A DNA stretch of 64,000 bases, taken from assembly GCF_030209375.1 (NCBI RefSeq), contig NZ_JARVSC010000006.1:248001-312000 (forward strand), written 5' to 3'. The stretch is from Plantibacter sp. ME-Dv--P-122b (lineage in GTDB: Bacteria > Actinomycetota > Actinomycetes > Actinomycetales > Microbacteriaceae). Both the position numbers and the translations under genes were made by a program. This document shows, one piece after another, positions 38,349 through 46,401 of this stretch. The notes beneath the pieces were generated by a model. It was not told where the DNA came from. It ran no database searches and saw only the letters and a program-made list of their open reading frames with translations. Positions within the stretch are counted from its first letter, which is position 1; each line of letters starts with the position of its first letter.

Positions 38349-39944
38349 TCAGTCGTAGCGGGCCTCGGCCCTCCAGTGCTGTTCCTCCAAGAGGAGCAGC
38401 CAGGCGTCGCCCGAGTCGTCGAGGACCTGGAGACGGTGGACGCGATGGTGGCCGTCGTCGTCCCACCAGCGTTCGTCGATGCTCCAGGGGCCGGCCCATC
38501 CGTCGATGACGTGCCAGCCCGAGAGGGCGAAGAAGCGAGCGGGTGCTGCACTCACGGAGCTGCGCTCGTCGACCGCCACAGCCAGGCCCATCGCGTCGAC
38601 GACCTCGACCGGCACGACGGTGTCGAAGACGGTCGATGGAGCCGCCCCTGGGATGGTCCCGGGCCACGGCCGGTTCCGGCGTTCGGCCACGGCCGCCTCG
38701 CCACCCGGCGGGACACTGCCCCAGGGGACGAGGATGCGGCGGTCGAGGAGGAGGCGTCCGCCGGACCGCACCGCGGTCACGACGCCGTCGTGACCGAGCA
38801 TGCTCTGGACGCGGGCGAGTCCGCTGTGGATGCGTTCGTCCGGTCCGCTGCCCCAGAGACCTTCCTCGTGTTCCGCAGCGTCGTCGAGGGTCTCCGGGAC
38901 GACCTCGACGAGTTCGACGGGCGAAGCGAGACCGTGATCGATGTTCGACGCGCCCTGCAACTGCCAGCGCACGCGATCGAGGACGTCGCCGGCGGTGAAC
39001 CAACGTGGGTGGAGCCAGGTGCGGGTGGAGCGCTCCCCGCGCTCGCTCCGCATGCTGATCGTGATCGCGGTGGTCACGAGGCCGGCCTCGGTCAAGCCCG
39101 TGATGAACCGTTCCGCAGACTGCCGGAACCCGAAGGCCAGCTGGTCGATGCGGTCGAGCGGGGGCTCGAAGGCGATCGACACGGCCAGCTCGGTGGGTGG
39201 CACGCGGGGGACGACGCTGCGGGCGTCCGCGCCGGCTGCCAGGCGGTGCGCTCGGGCGCCGTCGGGGCCGAAGCGGTCGCGGACCTCGGTCGCGGGCAGC
39301 GCGCCGAACGCTCCCAGGGTGCTGATCCCGAGCCGGTGCAACAGTGAGCTGAGTTCGGGGCGCCCGAGGGTGGATAGGGGGAGCGGGGCCAGGAAGGCGG
39401 GAGAGGCTCCGGAGGGGATGACGAGGATCCGGGAACCGTTCTGCTGCAACGCGGTGGACCTCGCAGCCTGCTCCGCGGCGAAGGGGCCGTCGGCGATGCC
39501 GATCCGTGCATCGGGGACGCCGAGCTCGTCGAGACGGGCCAGGAGCACCTCCGCCGCAGCCGACTCGCCGCCGTAGTATCTGCTCGGTCCTCGGGATCGG
39601 ATGGCGCAGAGCCCGGCCCGGAACGGTTGGACGCCCGGCATGAGTTCCTCGATGCCGAGGAGGATCGGCTCGAAGGCGCGGGTGTCGACGACCGGGTCGT
39701 AGTCGGCGGTCGCCAGTTCCGGACAGCGGGCCTCGGCCTCGCGGACACGGAGTCCTCGCCGCACTCCCGCTCCACGTGCGGTGGCATCGCAGGCCAGGAC
39801 CTCACCATGCTCGACCAGGGCCAGCGGAGCGTCGGCCGTGTCCTCGGGCAGTGTCCCGGAGAGTCGTGCCGCCACGATCGGCCAGTCGGGGCACCACAGG
39901 ACCATGGTGCGCTCGACTGGTCCCGCAAGCGGTTCGGTCGTCAT
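38349..39944 (-). CDS. imuB: ImuB, inactive Y-family polymerase-like mutasome adaptor
   Basis: A 531-residue DinB/Y-family-like protein. It begins with the family start TMVLWCPDWPIVAARL and contains the helix-hairpin region LGISTLGAFGALPATEVRDRFG and a little-finger-like domain. The usual paired acidic catalytic residues of active Y-family polymerases are not evident in the N-terminal motif (CPDWP replaces the YVDxDxFF type). This agrees with its known role as a beta-clamp adaptor for DnaE2. The start ATG overlaps the imuA' stop (ATGA). Confidence 0.9.
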   Translation of the reverse strand: MTTEPLAGPVERTMVLWCPDWPIVAARLSGTLPEDTADAPLALVEHGEVLACDATARGAGVRRGLRVREAEARCPELATADYDPVVDTRAFEPILLGIEELMPGVQPFRAGLCAIRSRGPSRYYGGESAAAEVLLARLDELGVPDARIGIADGPFAAEQAARSTALQQNGSRILVIPSGASPAFLAPLPLSTLGRPELSSLLHRLGISTLGAFGALPATEVRDRFGPDGARAHRLAAGADARSVVPRVPPTELAVSIAFEPPLDRIDQLAFGFRQSAERFITGLTEAGLVTTAITISMRSERGERSTRTWLHPRWFTAGDVLDRVRWQLQGASNIDHGLASPVELVEVVPETLDDAAEHEEGLWGSGPDERIHSGLARVQSMLGHDGVVTAVRSGGRLLLDRRILVPWGSVPPGGEAAVAERRNRPWPGTIPGAAPSTVFDTVVPVEVVDAMGLAVAVDERSSVSAAPARFFALSGWHVIDGWAGPWSIDERWWDDDGHHRVHRLQVLDDSGDAWLLLLEEQHWRAEARYD

Positions 39945-40678
39945 CGGTTCACGACCATGGGGAGCCGGACGACCGTGTCGTCGTCGATGAGGCCGGAGCC
40001 GGCGAGCTGCGTGGTGCGATCCTCGGTCGATCCCAGAGGCAGCGTCAGGTGCGCGGTCCTGGGTCGGCCCGTAGCCCCCTGGCCGAGCATCGAGCTGACG
40101 GTGAGCCGCCGATGCAGGAGATGTCCGTGCCCCGCTCCGAGGCCGCTCCAGGAGCTCTCGGTCACGCGCAACGTCGCATCGCTCTGCGGCCAGGGACCGA
40201 GGACGATCAGTGCGGCCTCGCGCTGCCGGAGGCGAGCCGCGAGTCTGGCGGCGTCGCTCGGGGCGATCCGTCCGGGAGGCGCGGTGATGAGCACGCCGGC
40301 GACGTCGGCCATGGCGGCGGTGACCGTGAGCCAGTCCGGACCGGGTTGGGGGACGAGGACGAGTCGTTCGAGGTCGATGCCCATGGAGGCCGCCGCTTCG
40401 ACACCGAACGACGGGAGACCGATGACGGCGCACCAGGTCCCGGCTGCGGACGGCCCGGCCATGAGCGACATGGCGAGCGCCGTGGAGCCGAGCACGGAGT
40501 AGCTGCCTCCGGCCTGGAGGGCGCCGCCGGGCAGGAGTCGGGAGAGCTCAGGGGCGGTCGGCAGGGATCGGGTGTCGAGGCGCGTGCCCTGCATCCGCTT
40601 GATGCGCCCCTGGAGTTCGTGCAGCTCGGTCGCGGTGTCCGCCCTGACGGGGGAGTCGACGAGTGCGCGGAGGGCCAT
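39941..40678 (-). CDS. imuA': ImuA' RecA-like mutasome component
   Basis: A 245-residue RecA-superfamily relative that in mycobacteria forms the mutasome with ImuB and DnaE2. It begins MALRALVDSPVRADTATELHELQ and contains SRLLPGGALQAGGSYSVLGS where a Walker A loop would be, but without GKT. An ATPase-like core follows (VAGVLITAPPGRIAPSDAARLA). The C-terminal tail is likely to contact ImuB. It leads the operon and lies 11 bases from a near-consensus LexA box. Confidence 0.82.
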   Translation of the reverse strand: MALRALVDSPVRADTATELHELQGRIKRMQGTRLDTRSLPTAPELSRLLPGGALQAGGSYSVLGSTALAMSLMAGPSAAGTWCAVIGLPSFGVEAAASMGIDLERLVLVPQPGPDWLTVTAAMADVAGVLITAPPGRIAPSDAARLAARLRQREAALIVLGPWPQSDATLRVTESSWSGLGAGHGHLLHRRLTVSSMLGQGATGRPRTAHLTLPLGSTEDRTTQLAGSGLIDDDTVVRLPMVVNR

Positions 40679-40684
40679 GGCTCA

Positions 40685-40713
40685 ATATTCGAACATATCT
40701 TCGAACAAGTCAA
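40685..40713 (-). promoter_or_regulatory. SOS (LexA) box and promoter of imuA'-imuB-dnaE2
   Basis: On the minus strand TCGAAGATATGTTCGA (40689-40704) matches the actinobacterial SOS box TCGAAC-N4-GTTCGA with one mismatch. It lies in the spacer of a candidate promoter, with -35 TTGACT at 40708-40713 and -10 GAATAT at 40685-40690 (17-bp spacing). LexA bound there would block initiation. The operon should be induced by DNA damage. Confidence 0.85.
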
Positions 40714-40819
40714 CCGGCTCGATGCGGCCTCGGCGACGACTGATGGATGACTCGACCATGGTCGCGCATCCCACCGACACGCGGTCCGCGGTGTCAGCGG
40801 CGCCCGGTACGCTGGGCCC

Positions 40820-41521
40820 ATGTGCGGACGTTTCGTCGTGACCGAATCCACCGAGGAACTCATCGAGCTCTTCGACATCGACCACGCGGCTGCCGAGCTG
40901 CCCGGGCCCTCGTACAACGTGCGCCCGACCGAGCAGATCCCGATCATCCTCGACTCGGTGAAGACGGGCCCGGTGGTCCGCCGGCTCGAATCGGCGCGGT
41001 GGTCACTCGTGCCGTCGTTCGCCACCGAGCTGAAGAGTCAGTACCCGACGTTCAACGCTCGCGCGGAGGAGGTCACCACCAAGCCCACGTTCGCGCCATC
41101 GGTCAAACAGAAGCGCGCGTTGGTGCCTGCCGCCGGGTACTACGAGTGGCACACCGAGGGCGCGACGAAGACCCCGTACTACGTGCAGACCGCGGGTGGT
41201 GAACCGATCGTCTTCGCGGCCCTGTACTCGTGGTGGCGCGACCGCTCGCTCGCGGACGACGACCCGCGGCGTTGGGTGCTGAGCGCGACCATCCTCACGC
41301 GGCCGGCGGTCGGTGCCTTGCAGGACCTGCACCCTCGGACGCCCGTGACGCTGCCTCCGGAATGCTGGGACGCCTGGCTCGATCCACACCACGAGGCCGA
41401 TCAGGACGAGGTCGACGAGATGGTGTCCGCAGCGACCGACGTCGCGGAGCAGCTCGTCTTCCACCGGGTGGCGCCGTTGCAGGGCGATGGACCTGAGCTC
41501 ATCCTCCCTGTCCAGGAGTAG
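40820..41521 (+). CDS. SRAP (YedK/HMCES) abasic-site-shielding peptidase
   Basis: A 233-residue SOS-response-associated peptidase. It forms a thiazolidine crosslink with abasic sites in single-stranded DNA to protect them. Key residues are in place: Cys2 in MCGRF (exposed when Met is removed), Asn33 in SYNVRPT, Asn79 and Arg81 in FNARAE, Glu109 in GYYEWH, and His171 in LHPRTPV. TACGCT ends 6 bases before the ATG, so the mRNA is probably leaderless. It is divergent from the imuA' operon, but I see no separate SOS box for it. Confidence 0.92.
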   Translation: MCGRFVVTESTEELIELFDIDHAAAELPGPSYNVRPTEQIPIILDSVKTGPVVRRLESARWSLVPSFATELKSQYPTFNARAEEVTTKPTFAPSVKQKRALVPAAGYYEWHTEGATKTPYYVQTAGGEPIVFAALYSWWRDRSLADDDPRRWVLSATILTRPAVGALQDLHPRTPVTLPPECWDAWLDPHHEADQDEVDEMVSAATDVAEQLVFHRVAPLQGDGPELILPVQE

Positions 41522-41590
41522 CCGCAGGAGAGTCGGTCGGAGGCACGGACCGGAACCGCCCCGGAGACACGAAACCCACCCCGGACACAC

Positions 41591-41626
41591 AGAACCGCCC
41601 CTGACGCGAACGTCAGGGGCGGTTCT
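41591..41626. terminator. Bidirectional terminator between SRAP and cspA genes
   Basis: A perfect 16-bp inverted repeat (arms 41591-41606 and 41611-41626, loop CGAA) lies between the convergent genes. A degenerate partial copy of its left arm (GGAACCGCCCC) lies about 40 bases upstream. Confidence 0.88.
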
Positions 41627-41693
41627 CGGTGTCTCAGACGCGAGGGCTGGAATGACCGGCCGCTCGGATCGTCAGCTCCGACTGATCAGAGAA

Positions 41694-41897
41694 TCAGAGG
41701 GGGCGGATGTTCTCGGCCTGCAGGCCCTTGGGGCCCTGGTTGGTCTCGAACTCGACCTTCTGGTTCTCCTCGAGCGAGCGGTAGCCGCTCGTCGCGATGG
41801 CGGAGAAGTGTGCGAAGACGTCGGCGCTGCCGTCGTCAGGAGTGATGAATCCGAAGCCCTTTTCGGCGTTGAACCACTTCACAGTTCCAGTTGACAA
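41694..41897 (-). CDS. cspA: Cold-shock protein, CspA family
   Basis: A 67-residue single cold-shock domain that binds single-stranded RNA or DNA as a chaperone. RNP1 KGFGFI (residues 13-18) and RNP2 VFAHF (27-31) are intact, and [15 protein letters not shown] ends it. The start codon is TTG at 41897 (TTG TCA ACT GGA), preceded by AGAGGAAA at normal distance. No ATG is available in frame. The upstream region is AT-rich compared with the rest of the window. Confidence 0.95.
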   Translation of the reverse strand: MSTGTVKWFNAEKGFGFITPDDGSADVFAHFSAIATSGYRSLEENQKVEFETNQGPKGLQAENIRPL

Positions 41898-42270
41898 TGT
41901 ATTTCCTCTTTCATGAGTGACCGTTCCCGACTTTCGGGCCCGTTCGTCGCGGTGTTCTTTGCTCGCTCCTCAGAAAAGCAGCGTATCCATCGGTGGAAAC
42001 GCGGCTTGAAATACCTGCGCAACACAACAACTTCGATCCACGTTAGCCCATCTCGGCTCGAAACGGCAGCCGAACACGTAACGGATTGGCCAATTCTGCG
42101 TCTTTTTCCCACATTCGTCGTGGTGCCTGGGTATCTCCAGCGGATCTCGCCATGCGGGGTGATTCTCCAGCCACCGACCGTAGGCTGAGGCCATCTGTAG
42201 AGCTCATGCTCGTCCGAGCGTCCGCTCACCGCCCCGGCTGGGAAGTCGACACGATTCCTCCGGAGTGCCC
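41898..42270. other. AT-richer divergent intergenic region (cspA / desaturase)
   Basis: 373 bases with no convincing gene. It is visibly richer in A and T than the coding DNA around it (for example CAATTCTGCGTCTTTTTCCC near 42088). It should contain the cspA promoter with a long cold-shock-type 5' leader on the minus strand. On the plus strand a TAGGCT hexamer at 42181-42186 may drive the desaturase with a leader of about 80 bases. I see no tRNA, repeat or clear riboswitch. Confidence 0.5.
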
Positions 42271-43365
42271 ATGTCAACTGAAGCCATCCTCGGCCCGGTT
42301 CGTGCCACGAGCCCCCGCAAGCCCGGCGCTGCGAACGTCACCAGCTCCTACTCGTCGCTGTTGAAGACGGTTCGCGAGGCGGGACTCCTCCGCCGCCACC
42401 GCACGTTCTACATCCTCACGTTCTCGTTCCTCGTGATCGCGCTCCTCGGCTGCGTCACCGGGTTCGTCCTGCTCCGTGAATCCTGGTTCCAGCTGCTCAT
42501 CGCCGGCGCGCTCGGAATCGTCCTCACGCAGTTCGCCTTCCTCGCCCACGAGGCCTCGCACCGTCAGGTCTTCGAGTCGGGCCGGGCGAACGACCGCGCC
42601 GGCCGCTTCCTCGCGGCGGGCATCGTCGGCATCAGCTACTCCTGGTGGATGACGAAGCACACGCGCCACCACGCGAACCCGAACCAGGTCACCAAGGACC
42701 CGGACATCGAGATCGACACGATCTCCTTCATCGAAGAGGACGCGGCGAAGGCCAAGGGCCTGCAGGCGCTGATCACCCGCAAGCAGGGCTACCTCTTCTT
42801 CCCCCTCCTCATGCTCGAGGGCATCAACCTCCACGCGCTGTCCTTCAAGACCCTCTTCGGGCCGGGCAAGGTCGACGGCCGTGCGGCCGAGATCAGCATG
42901 ATCGTCGCCCGCGTCGGTCTGTACCTGGCCGCGATCTTCCTCTTCCTGCCCGTCGGCATGGCGTTCGCGTTCCTCGGCGTCCAGCTCGCGGTCTTCGGCG
43001 TCTACATGGGTGCGTCCTTCGCCCCGAACCACAAGGGCATGCCGATCATCCCCGCCGACGTGAAGCTCGACTTCCTCCGCAAGCAGGTGCTGACCTCCCG
43101 CAACGTCCGCGGCTTCGGCATGGCCACGTTCATGGGCGGTCTCAACTACCAGATCGAGCACCACCTGTTCCCGAGCATGCCTCGCCCGGCTCTGGCCCGT
43201 GCTCGCGTCATCGTGCGGGAGCACTGCGAGACCCAGCAAGTGCCGTACACCGAGACGACCCTCCTGCAGTCCTACGCCATCGTCATCGAGTACCTCAACC
43301 GGGTCGGCCTCTCAGCCCGCGACCCGTTCGACTGCCCGGCGGCGGCGAACTTCCGCCGCCGGTAG
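42271..43365 (+). CDS. Membrane fatty-acid desaturase (acyl-lipid type)
   Basis: A di-iron membrane desaturase of 364 residues. The three histidine boxes are HEASH (93-97), HTRHH (130-134) and QIEHH near the C-terminus, with Gln in place of the first His in the third box, as in delta-6/linoleoyl-type enzymes. Membrane pairs lie at FYILTFSFLVIALLGCVTGF and LGIVLTQFAF. The ATG at 42271 follows GGAG at 42261-42264; a GTG two codons earlier also exists. It adjusts membrane fluidity and shares a divergent region with cspA, consistent with cold response. Confidence 0.9.
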   Translation: MSTEAILGPVRATSPRKPGAANVTSSYSSLLKTVREAGLLRRHRTFYILTFSFLVIALLGCVTGFVLLRESWFQLLIAGALGIVLTQFAFLAHEASHRQVFESGRANDRAGRFLAAGIVGISYSWWMTKHTRHHANPNQVTKDPDIEIDTISFIEEDAAKAKGLQALITRKQGYLFFPLLMLEGINLHALSFKTLFGPGKVDGRAAEISMIVARVGLYLAAIFLFLPVGMAFAFLGVQLAVFGVYMGASFAPNHKGMPIIPADVKLDFLRKQVLTSRNVRGFGMATFMGGLNYQIEHHLFPSMPRPALARARVIVREHCETQQVPYTETTLLQSYAIVIEYLNRVGLSARDPFDCPAAANFRRR

Positions 43366-43375
43366 TCGGTCGGTC

Positions 43376-44014
43376 TCAGACCTCGAGCGTGTCGAGCGGG
43401 GCGAGCGGGTAGTAGGTCCCGCCGCCCTGTTCGGTCGCCCACTGCAGGCGGTCGTGCGACATGCTCTGTCCCGGCCCTGAGAGCACCATCTCGTGCGTCC
43501 CGAACGCGCGCTTCGGCGCGACGGCGGTGACGAAGTCCATGCCCTCGGAGATCTTCATCCACGGTGCACCCGCCGGCGCGGCCAGGACGTCGACCTCGAC
43601 GCCCTCTGGGACGGCGAAGGAGTCGCCGGGGTAGTACACGAGGTCGTTGATGAGGACGCCCACGTTGTCGATCACCGGGATCGACGAGTGGATGACCGCG
43701 TGGGTCCCGCCGAAGAAGCGGAGCGTGAACGGCCCGGCTTCGACCACGTCGCCCGGGGCGACGACGGTGATGTCGTAGCCGTCCGCGGCGGCGGCGACAC
43801 CGGCCGGTCCGTAGAGGATGGCCTCCGGGCTCGCGGCGAGGATACGGTCGAGGTGCTCAGCGGTCCAGTGGTCGGGGTGCAGGTGCGTGATCAGGACCGC
43901 CGCGGTGTGCTCCACATCGGCGATCGGCGACGTGAACGCGCCCGGGTCGACGATCAGCTTGGCGCCGTCCGTCTCGAGGAGGAATGCTGCATGTTCGAAC
44001 TTCGTGAGTCTCAT
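43376..44014 (-). CDS. Metallo-beta-lactamase-fold hydrolase
   Basis: A 212-residue UlaG-like/MBL-superfamily protein. The zinc motif HLHPDHW (H-x-H-x-D-H) follows VLITHLHPDH. Further ligands lie in GGTHAVIH, DLVYYPGDSF and FGTHEMV. The N-terminus MRLTKFEHAAFLLETDGAKLIVDPG is typical of predicted Zn-dependent hydrolases of the L-ascorbate-6-P lactonase-like group. No pathway neighbours identify the substrate. It is convergent with the desaturase (10-base gap). Confidence 0.85.
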   Translation of the reverse strand: MRLTKFEHAAFLLETDGAKLIVDPGAFTSPIADVEHTAAVLITHLHPDHWTAEHLDRILAASPEAILYGPAGVAAAADGYDITVVAPGDVVEAGPFTLRFFGGTHAVIHSSIPVIDNVGVLINDLVYYPGDSFAVPEGVEVDVLAAPAGAPWMKISEGMDFVTAVAPKRAFGTHEMVLSGPGQSMSHDRLQWATEQGGGTYYPLAPLDTLEV

Positions 44015-44097
44015 AGGACGAGTGAATACCGTGGGAGCGCCGGAGGCAACCCGGTCGTCCGGGTGTCCGCCCGCTGCAGGCCTGCCAGAATCGGCTG

Positions 44098-45000
44098 GTG
44101 ACCACGCAGCCCCGACGCATCGGCGTCGCCATCAACCCGACCGCGTCGTTCGGCTCGACCCGAACCGTGGGCCCGATGGTGCTCGATGCCCTCGAGCAGG
44201 CCGGGCACCGCGCCGTCCGCCTGCAGGAGCAGACCGTCGGGCAGCTCCGGAGCGCGGTGCAGACTGCCATCGAGGCTGGGTTGGACGCGCTCGTCGTCGT
44301 CGGTGGCGACGGTATGGTGAGTCTCGCCGTCGAAGCGGTACGCGACTCGGGCCTGCCGTTCGGCGTGGTCCCGTCCGGTACGGGCAATGACATCGCGAGG
44401 GGGCTCGGGATCCCACTGGGCGATCCCGCAGCCGCGATAGCGTCCCTGCTCCGTGCGCTCGAGGGCGAGCCGCGGGTGATCGACGCCGGCACGGCGACGG
44501 ACGGCGAGCGGACGACCTGGTTCGTCGGTGCGGTGTCCGCGGGCTTCGACGCCCTCGTCAATGAGCGGGCGAACCGCATGCGACGGCCGCGCGGGCGCAG
44601 CCGGTACACGATCGCGATCCTCCGGGAACTCCTGGCTCTGAGACCCCGCCGGTACGAGCTGACCGTGGACGGGGCGCCGGAGACGGTCGACGCCGTCCTC
44701 CTGGCCGTCGCGAACAACACCTCGATCGGCGGGGGCATGCTCATCGCGCCGCAGGCGGACCTCGCCGACGGCCGATTCGACCTGTTCGTCGTCGCACCCG
44801 TGTCCCGGTTCCGATTCCTCCGGCTGTTCCCCAAGGTCTTCTCGGGTGCGCACACGGATCTGGACATCGTGCGACTGTCGCGGGTCCGTTCGGTCTCGAT
44901 CGCCGCGGACGACATCACGGCCTATGCCGACGGGGAGCGGATCGGTCCACTGCCGGTCACGATCGACGTGGTCCCCGGTGCCCTCCGCGTACTCGCCTGA
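44098..45000 (+). CDS. Diacylglycerol/lipid kinase family protein
   Basis: A 300-residue member of the DagK/sphingosine-kinase (LCB5) family that phosphorylates a membrane lipid such as diacylglycerol or undecaprenol. The motifs are VVVGGDGMVSLAVEA and FGVVPSGTGNDIARGLG, with the C-terminal domain YADGERIGPLPV. The GTG at 44098 has CAGAAT ending 6 bases before it, so the mRNA is probably leaderless. It is followed by a tRNA-Glu gene about 100 bases on. Confidence 0.88.
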   Translation: MTTQPRRIGVAINPTASFGSTRTVGPMVLDALEQAGHRAVRLQEQTVGQLRSAVQTAIEAGLDALVVVGGDGMVSLAVEAVRDSGLPFGVVPSGTGNDIARGLGIPLGDPAAAIASLLRALEGEPRVIDAGTATDGERTTWFVGAVSAGFDALVNERANRMRRPRGRSRYTIAILRELLALRPRRYELTVDGAPETVDAVLLAVANNTSIGGGMLIAPQADLADGRFDLFVVAPVSRFRFLRLFPKVFSGAHTDLDIVRLSRVRSVSIAADDITAYADGERIGPLPVTIDVVPGALRVLA

Positions 45001-45063
45001 GCGTGTCCACCCGACCGCGACCACCGCGCGACACGCCCGTCGGATGCCGCTGGTGGCCTCGAT

Positions 45064-45092
45064 TTGTACCGCTCGAAATCGTATGGCATACT
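45064..45092 (+). promoter_or_regulatory. Promoter of tRNA-Glu
   Basis: TTGTAC (45064-45069), a 17-bp spacer and CATACT (45087-45092) precede the tRNA by 16 bases. Confidence 0.6.
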
Positions 45093-45108
45093 CATATCCG
45101 TTGCTTAC

Positions 45109-45181
45109 GGCCCCATCGTTTAGCGGCCTAGGACACCGCCCTCTCACGGCGGCAGCACGGGTTCAAATCCCGTTGGGGTCA
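45109..45181 (+). tRNA. tRNA-Glu (anticodon CTC)
   Basis: The acceptor GGCCCCA (45109-45115) pairs with TGGGGTC (45174-45180), with one G-T pair. The anticodon stem CCGCC/GGCGG encloses the loop CTCTCAC, with anticodon CTC at 45143-45145. GTTCAAATC is the T-loop. Discriminator A is at 45181 and CCA is not encoded. Confidence 0.95.
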
Positions 45182-45192
45182 CAACACCGAAC

Positions 45193-45231
45193 GAAGCCTC
45201 GCTCTCCTGAGTCATCAGGGAGCGGGGCTTC
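45193..45231 (+). terminator. Terminator after tRNA-Glu
   Basis: A long stem (45193-45210 with 45215-45231; one bulged T and one G-T pair) has a GTCA loop and is followed by CTTCATTT. Confidence 0.8.
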
Positions 45232-45345
45232 CTTCATTTGGTGGCCCGAGGGCGCCCCGGGATGTCTGTGCACGCCCTCCGGGAGGCTTCACAGGCAGGG
45301 CCCGCACTGATCTCGCCGAATGCTGCTGCGTGCTAGCTTGGCCGG

Positions 45346-46401
45346 GTGACCGTGAAGCAGAAGCGCCGCGCTCCGGCGACAGCCGCAGTCCTGATCCTCG
45401 CCGCCCTGCTGACGGGGTGCTCCATCCCGGTGACGGGGGAGCCCGTCGCCGGTGGTTCAGGCCCGATCGTCGACGTCGCCGGCGGGACCGACGACACGCT
45501 GCGCAAGGACTTCGACGCGAGTCCCCAGGAGGTCAACGACTACTGGACCGACGACAAGTTCGGGGGAGCGACGGCTCCGGACCTGAAGCCGGGCGAGGAC
45601 ACGCTCACGGGCGACCAGGCCACCGGCGTGGTCGTGCACCCCAGTACCGGCGTCGGTCCCGACGTCGACGTCAAGGCCATCGCCCCGACCGCAGCCGGCG
45701 ACCCGTACCCGGCGACCGGGCTGGCGGCCGCCACGCAGGGACGTCTGTACTTCTCCATCGGCGGCGCCACCTACGTCTGTTCCGCGAGCGTCGTCAACGC
45801 CCCGACCATGGACCTCGTCCTGACGGCGGGCCACTGCGTCTGGGACACGTACGGCAAACAGCTCGCCGAGAACATCATCTTCATCCCGGCCGACGCGGCC
45901 AACGGCCAGACCCAGCCCTACGGGCAGTGGGCCGGGGTCAGCACCTACGTCCCCGACGAGTTCACGAGCGAGGCGACCTCGGACGCCAGTGGTGCGACGA
46001 GCGGCAACGGCTGGGCCTACGACTTCGCCTTCATCCGCCTCGCCCCGAACGCTGCGGGCCAGAAGATCCAGGAGGTGACCGGCGGCCAGGGCATCTCCTT
46101 CGGGACCCCGCCTGAGGGCATCACGGTGATCGGCTACCCGTCCGCCGCCCCGTTCGACGGTCAGTCGCAGCGCTACTGCGCGAGCCAGGCCGCCACGAAG
46201 GGGTACGCCGGATACCGGGTCGACTGCCTCATGACCCCGGGTTGCTCGGGCGGCGGCTGGCTGACCCGGCTGGATCCCGCCACCGGTGCCGGGTACGTCA
46301 CCTCGGTCACCTCGCGCGGCGACGGTTCGTGGCTCGAAGGCCCCGTCCTCGGACAGCGGGCCCTCACCCTGTACAACGACGCTCTGGCGGAGGGGTCATG
46401 A
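45346..46401 (+). CDS. Exported trypsin-like serine protease lipoprotein
   Basis: A 351-residue lipoprotein. Basic start KQKRR, a hydrophobic segment and the lipobox LLTGC give lipidation at C25. The chymotrypsin-fold triad is complete: His163 in LTAGHCVW, Asp226 in YDFAFIRL and Ser301 in TPGCSGGGW, with Cys145/Cys164 and Cys294/Cys300 as possible disulfides. An acidic linker of about 100 residues precedes the protease domain. GTG 45346 has TAGCTT ending 6 bases upstream (leaderless). The next lipoprotein gene overlaps its stop. The target is unknown. Confidence 0.88.
   Translation: MTVKQKRRAPATAAVLILAALLTGCSIPVTGEPVAGGSGPIVDVAGGTDDTLRKDFDASPQEVNDYWTDDKFGGATAPDLKPGEDTLTGDQATGVVVHPSTGVGPDVDVKAIAPTAAGDPYPATGLAAATQGRLYFSIGGATYVCSASVVNAPTMDLVLTAGHCVWDTYGKQLAENIIFIPADAANGQTQPYGQWAGVSTYVPDEFTSEATSDASGATSGNGWAYDFAFIRLAPNAAGQKIQEVTGGQGISFGTPPEGITVIGYPSAAPFDGQSQRYCASQAATKGYAGYRVDCLMTPGCSGGGWLTRLDPATGAGYVTSVTSRGDGSWLEGPVLGQRALTLYNDALAEGS

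Noticed and set aside
38305-39003. 233-residue N-terminal extension of DnaE2
   Set aside because: It overlaps the 3' end of imuB in another phase and is Arg/Pro-rich. The ATG at 38304 has an ideal AAGGAG, and the family starts there.
41531-41600. Direct repeat of CCGCCCCGGAGACAC-like and CCACCCCGGACACAC-like units after the SRAP gene
   Set aside because: The two units are imperfect and short, and are better explained as decay around the terminator. No mobile-element features are present.
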